This document shows, piece after piece, positions 60,031-64,000 of a stretch of DNA of 64,000 nucleotides (the stretch's first letter is position 1; each line of letters begins with the position of its first letter). Source of the stretch: Polytrichum commune (lineage: Eukaryota; Streptophyta; Polytrichopsida; Polytrichales; Polytrichaceae). The position numbers and the translations under genes are program-made. The stretch is from the NCBI GenBank assembly GCA_950295325.1, contig OX485806.1, positions 10,416,001-10,480,000 on the forward strand, written 5' to 3'. A model generated the notes under the pieces. That model had not been told where the DNA came from and did no database searches. It worked only from the letters and a program-made list of their open reading frames with translations.

Positions 60031-62070
60031 TCAATCATCGGATTCGAACAAGCCATTTGGTCCTGCAAAACCAAAATCGTCTCAATAAACTGTGGTAGGT
60101 GTTTTTGCCAGATTTATGAAATTGTTCATGAATTTGGGCCTTAGGGTGACTTTGACATACCTCTATCACTTAACCCCAAGCTGATTCACTTTGTTGCAAA
60201 TTATTATATGTTTCCCAAACTGTAGGAATTTGGTGCTTCAGCTTTGGAGATAGTTGCAAATTGAATAGGACAGAGAATTGGATGATGGAGACTCTTACCC
60301 CATGGAAACTCCTTGTTGCGGATGTGTAAATATGAGTAGTCCTGCAACACAGAAACATGTCAATTGCATGCAACTTCACATTCAGATGAATTCAGAATAT
60401 CTACCCTTGTTCCAGACCATATAATGTCATTGTTGGAACTTAAAGTTTGAAAACTTTGGTATTGATTAAGGATTCTAGCCAAACATGAATTATTCCCAGG
60501 TGTCTCTGAACTAAGTTTCATCAGGGCTAGGTATGTGAATAGCTGTGCTATATAATTATTATCGTTGTCAGTTGCCGGTAGAAAATTTGGGAGTGGTATC
60601 TGATCAAAGATTCTAACCAAACAAAAAATATTCCCAAGTGTCTTTGATTTAAGTTTCATCTAGTCTAGGTAGGTGACAAAGTTGTCATTTACAGGTGGCA
60701 AAATCTGGGAATGGTCTTGATCAGAGATATTAACCAAACAGAACACATCCCAGGTGTCTTTAACTTTAATTTTCTCTGTGTTTAGGTATGTGACATAGCT
60801 GTCCAAAACATTGTCATTGTTGTCGCTTACAGGTAGAAAAGTTTGGGAGCGTTTATGATCACAGATTCTAACCAAACAGAAAGTATTCCCAAGTGTCTCT
60901 GTATTAAGTTTCATCTGGTCTAGGTGTGTGACAAAGTTGCAATGCATTTATAAGAGCTGGAAAGAGATGGGAAAAGAAGAAGCCAGATGAGTTTGATTAC
61001 CGGTCTTTCTTCGGCCACATGGTGTTCTTCACCTGAGAAAGTTTGGAATATCATTCCCACACATCCGCACGCTGCTGCAATAGTGATGTTCCTCCATTTG
61101 TAGGTCTCCTCTACATACACAGCAAATGTCACCAGTGATTAATTAAGTGATCAAACCGGAAGCCAGTCGAAAAATGAACCCAACTTAGTAATAGAATGGA
61201 GGAGGGTGTATGGCATAATGTTTTCCTACTGAAAGCGATTTCATTTCAGAAAGCTGTGTCCTGTGCTGGTTGAGCATTTGACAAGTTTCTCCTATTGGTG
61301 CAATCCGTGGAGTGGAGACAAACAGTTTATGAATTCTAGTGAAAAGGTTGCCTAAAAGTAAATTGCCTCTTACAAATCCTCTTCCATGCTTTGCTCTCGA
61401 GATTATCGCCGGTTCCACGTAGAAACTACAATCAAAATAACACCAAAGAAAGTAAACTACAACCAACTACTCGCAACTACTCCCAATTACACTTCGTGTC
61501 GTAGTTGGGCAAAATAGAGTAGTTGTGGGTGTGGTTGTGGTTGTCATCAATGCTTCTTATCCCTCCTTATCCCTCACAAACAAAAGCAAAGAAAGTTAAC
61601 TACAATCATCATCGCAACTACTCCCAACAACACCTTATATCGTAGTTGGGCAAGGTAAGAGTACTTGTGGTTTCAGTTGTCAACAATGCACCTTATCTCT
61701 TCTTATCCTTCAAAAACAAAATCAAAGAGAGTAAACCACAACCATCGTCACAACTACTCCTAACTACACCTTGTATTGTAGTTGGGCAAGGAAAGATCAA
61801 TTGTGGTTGTGGTTGTCATCAATGCACCTCATTCCTCCTTATCCCTCAAAAACATAGAACCAGAGAAAGTAAACTACAACATCAACCACCAAAACAAGGC
61901 ATTGAAGAATTGACAAGATATGGATTTATTGTAAGGAATTAAAGAAAGGTGTCACCAGCATCATCATGGCCGTGGCCTCCCATGAAGCGCTTGGCTATGG
62001 TGGAGGAAGGGTGAGTATGTTTGAGAGGCAACAACAATGCACCAAATCGCTGTCTCAACGCAGTCGCCAT
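60031..62070 (-). CDS. COX6A: Cytochrome c oxidase subunit 6a, mitochondrial
   Basis: This is a small nuclear-encoded subunit of respiratory complex IV, with one inner-membrane helix. Four exons on the minus strand, 62070-61956, 61110-61001, 60341-60299 and 60062-60031, join in frame to 99 residues, the usual size. The Arg/Leu-rich start MATALRQRFGALLLPLKH fits a mitochondrial presequence. EETYKWRNITIAAACGCVGM leads into the single transmembrane helix. A histidine/acidic segment (EEHH) follows, then the family signature YLHIRNKEFPWG encoded by a 43-base exon. The last exon of 32 bases encodes PNGLFESDD and the stop. All junctions are GT-AG and all phases close. The gene covers 2 kb, 85 percent intron, and both large introns are tandem arrays. 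The open frame starting at 62220 adds residues upstream of this ATG that do not resemble the family. Confidence 0.93.
60455..60950 (-). repeat. Four-unit tandem array in COX6a intron 2
   Basis: Four diverged copies of a unit of about 115-145 bp occupy most of the 659-bp intron. Each contains GATTCTAACCAAACA, ATTCCCAAGTGTCT, TTAAGTTTCATC, CTAGGTATGTGACA and ACAGGTAGAAAANTTTGGGA. Copies centre near 60520, 60640, 60770 and 60890. Confidence 0.9.
61445..61870 (-). repeat. Three-unit tandem array in COX6a intron 1
   Basis: Three copies of a unit of about 140 bp share CAACTACTCCCAACTACACC, TGTATCGTAGTTGGGCAAG, TGTGGTTGTCATCAATGCAC, TCCTTATCCCTCAAAAACA and AAAGTAAACTACAAC. The unit is unrelated to the one in intron 2 of the same gene. 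Confidence 0.9.
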
Positions 62071-62820
62071 TTCATCCGCGAATAACCCCAGAAATTTGAC
62101 CCCCTCCCCCACCTGTAACCTTAAGACTACACCAGTGCAACCCTTTTCTGCAGCATTTTGTTCTTTGCAGTAATTCACCAAGAACAAAACATAGCTCAAT
62201 TTCTCAGAATCTTTCTTCAACGAATTTTGCCCATACTTTCACATGAATCTCATCATGGTTGCCTGTTTCTTGTACAAGGTTCAACTGATTTTCAAAATCC
62301 CTGATGCATAGGGCTACTCATCATGATGTCGTGTGCACATAACCTCCTCCACATCTGAACATGGATAAACTTTCCTCTCTTGTGCATACTATTGTTTGCT
62401 CCTACCTATTTTTACACTTCAATTTCTTCAAAGTGACAGAAACCGCAACAGAATCGATATGTATTATGTGAATGACTTCTGAGAATGAGAAAATTCAGGT
62501 TCCCAAAAGAGACTCATCATTTCATAGAATGCTCAAGAATAGGTCATGGCGGTTACGTTTGAGAAAGGGTTGGATGAGTCAGATGGCACTAATTAGCTGG
62601 CCTCAACGTCTGACCTAGGTGGATGGCCTACATGGCACCGACTAAGTTGAAACTAAAACTTAGTGGCCCATCTTCCATAGATTCATCGAATAAGTGGCGG
62701 CTATTCCAATTCCAAACACATTTTGACGCAGGGGCTGCAAATTGGTGACTGTCTTGCCAAGGAGTCGAGCAGTGTACAAAATGATGAGACACTGATTATG
62801 AAAACACCGGTTTCTTATGC
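62071..62820. other. COX6a upstream region, no gene seen
   Basis: This probably holds the COX6a promoter and 5' UTR. No recognisable gene or regulatory motif stands out. It borders the decayed copies of the deaminase 3' end. Confidence 0.4.
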
Positions 62821-62825
62821 AGAGA

Positions 62826-63500
62826 AGCTTAGTCTAATTTTCCAATATCCTCATTTCCAAAGGTATGGATTGGCAGAAACGTATGATTCGGTGAGCAGGC
62901 AGGAATTCCAATTTTAATTCCAAATACAGTCTGATGTACAGTAGCTGTAAATTGACGAATCTCTTGCGGCAGATTATTGCAACCTGACATGGGTGGTGCA
63001 CGATGAACAAGCCCGTGAACTGTTCAATTTGATGAAATAATGATCACGAAAGTGCTCATGCCCTGCCCATGTGAGGGATTGACGATGGTTTACGAGACGC
63101 TACTCTACATTCCGAATGTCTGGATTGGCAGCAACGTAGTCGGCAATCATGCAGGCAAGCATGTTGATGTGCAATACCTGCAAGTTGGCGAATGTCTTGA
63201 CATGGAGTCAGAACAACCTCAATGCATGACCAAGCTTTAGTGTCTGATACTACGACTCCACGTGGCACATAGCAACCTGCCATTGGTGGTGCAAGATGAA
63301 GAAACCCTTAGAATTGTAGAAATTGATGAAACACTGATTACAGCACTGCCAAACCCTGCCAAAACCCTGCTAAATGAAACAACGGTCACCTATGCGAGAG
63401 ACAAATTGATGTGTGTCGGAGAAGCTTAGTCAACTCTGCCGATATCCTCAACCCAAATGTCTGGATTAGCAGCACATAGTCGGCATGCAGGCAAGCATGT
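62826..63500 (-). pseudogene. Three decayed tandem copies of the cytosine deaminase 3' end
   Basis: The segment that encodes the last codons of the deaminase (CCGATATCCTCATTCCAGATG, then TCTGGATTGGCGGCCACATA, GTCGGC, plus strand) recurs in degenerate form at about 63427-63495, 63100-63165 and 62826-62905. Each is followed by GGCAAGCATGTTGATGTGCA-like or related flanking sequence. The copies carry substitutions and frame-disrupting indels and lack the upstream catalytic region, so they cannot encode the enzyme. The spacing of about 195-325 bp and the shared flanks (TACCTGCAAGTTGGCGAATG, CAATGCATGACCAAGCTT) show local tandem duplication. Confidence 0.8.
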
Positions 63501-63623
63501 TGATATGCAATACCTGCAAATTGGCGAATGTCGTGACATGGAGTCGGAACAATCTCAATGCATGACCAAGCTTAACGTCTGATACAACGAGAGATGTTTG
63601 ATGTTTGATATTTTCGGAGTAGC

Positions 63624-63998
63624 TTAGTCTACTCTTCCGATATCCTCATTCCAGATGTCTGGATTGGCGGCCACATAGTCGGCCAGCATACCAACGCATT
63701 CTACAGACTGCAGGTCGATCACCTTAACCCCAGCGCTTTCTCGGAGCCATTCGACGCCGCCGCCCTGGAAATTGACGGACTCGCCAACAACGAGAGTTCC
63801 GATACCGAATTGTCGCACAAGGCCACTACAGTACCAGCATGGTGCGAGCGTGGTAACCATGATCGTGTCGCGGTAGCTGCGATGTCGTCGGCCTGCCTTG
63901 CGGAACGCATCGGTCTCCGCGTGCATGGACGGGTCGTTCTCTTGAACACGTCGGTTGTGGCCTCGGCTTAAGAGATTTAAACCTGCGTTGTCAAACAT
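63624..63998 (-). CDS. Cytosine deaminase (bacterial/yeast FCY1-like), N terminus beyond window
   Basis: The enzyme hydrolyses cytosine to uracil and ammonia (pyrimidine salvage), or acts on a related base or nucleoside. The visible 124 codons carry the zinc site of the cytidine/deoxycytidylate deaminase superfamily: HAE in SMHAETDAF and PCWYC in TTLAPCWYCSGLV. The order SRGHNRR, RDTIMVTTLAPCWYC, GIGTLVVGESVNFQGG, WLRESAGVKVIDL and NPDIWNEDIG follows the yeast FCY1 and bacterial nucleoside-deaminase type, not plant CDA or tRNA deaminases. About 30 N-terminal residues are missing; the Met at 63998 is not trustworthy, and an acceptor-like ACGCAG just before GTTTAAAT at 63982 may mark an intron. 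The exon is GC-richer than its surroundings. The stop at 63624-63626 is followed by three decayed copies of the gene's own 3' end. Confidence 0.85.
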   Translation of the reverse strand: MFDNAGLNLLSRGHNRRVQENDPSMHAETDAFRKAGRRHRSYRDTIMVTTLAPCWYCSGLVRQFGIGTLVVGESVNFQGGGVEWLRESAGVKVIDLQSVECVGMLADYVAANPDIWNEDIGRVD

Positions 63999-64000
63999 CG

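Noticed and set aside
61939..62220. 93-residue minus-strand frame as a stand-alone gene
   Set aside because: Its internal Met at 62070 starts COX6a exon 1, and the frame continues past a good donor at 61955. It is one exon of a four-exon gene.
1..64000. CRISPR array, operon or prophage-type system
   Set aside because: The window is eukaryotic nuclear DNA with spliced genes. The repeats are diverged tandem units without unique regular spacers.

Overview
This is nuclear DNA from a land plant. The support is: GT-AG introns throughout; a NAC transcription factor and a GTE-type bromodomain protein, both plant-restricted families; a plastid-type heme oxygenase with a long transit peptide; and degenerate TTTAGGG telomere-type repeats inside the chromosome. 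The species cannot be fixed. Seven genes in 64 kb, moderate introns and a bacterial/fungal-type cytosine deaminase make me lean weakly towards a non-seed plant.

Layout. 1-5.9 kb is a gene-free leader region with a diverged tandem array. 5.9-8.1 kb (+) is a NAC gene of the VND/NST/SMB type. 8.2-16.6 kb is repeat-rich, with a 456-bp inverted repeat pair and two short inverted-repeat elements. 16.8-19.6 kb (+) is plastid heme oxygenase. 19.6-23.7 kb is repetitive. 23.7-29.3 kb (-) is a nine-exon BET protein (bromodomain plus NET) with telo-boxes and a site II motif upstream. 30-46 kb holds only interspersed repeats and MITEs. 46.0-48.8 kb (-) is a Werner-type 3'-5' exonuclease with an RGG-rich N terminus. 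51.4-58.0 kb (+) is an eleven-exon GH85 endo-beta-N-acetylglucosaminidase. 60.0-62.1 kb (-) is a four-exon mitochondrial COX6a gene. 63.6 kb to the right edge (-) is the C-terminal part of a cytosine deaminase. For the five genes complete at both ends of the coding region (heme oxygenase, BET, exonuclease, GH85, COX6a) and for the NAC gene, the reading frame closes exactly across every proposed junction.

The genes do not form a pathway. They are ordinary neighbours: development, tetrapyrrole metabolism, chromatin, nucleic-acid turnover, free N-glycan processing, respiration and pyrimidine salvage.

The most unusual property is structural. At least thirteen separate local tandem arrays (units about 75-450 bp, 2-8 diverged copies, each array unrelated to the others) fill introns, promoters and 3' flanks of nearly every gene. 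In two cases the repeated unit includes real gene sequence: an exon-intron junction of the GH85 gene, and the last codons of the cytosine deaminase gene, which recur as three decayed copies downstream. A second point of interest is the deaminase itself, a candidate horizontal acquisition.
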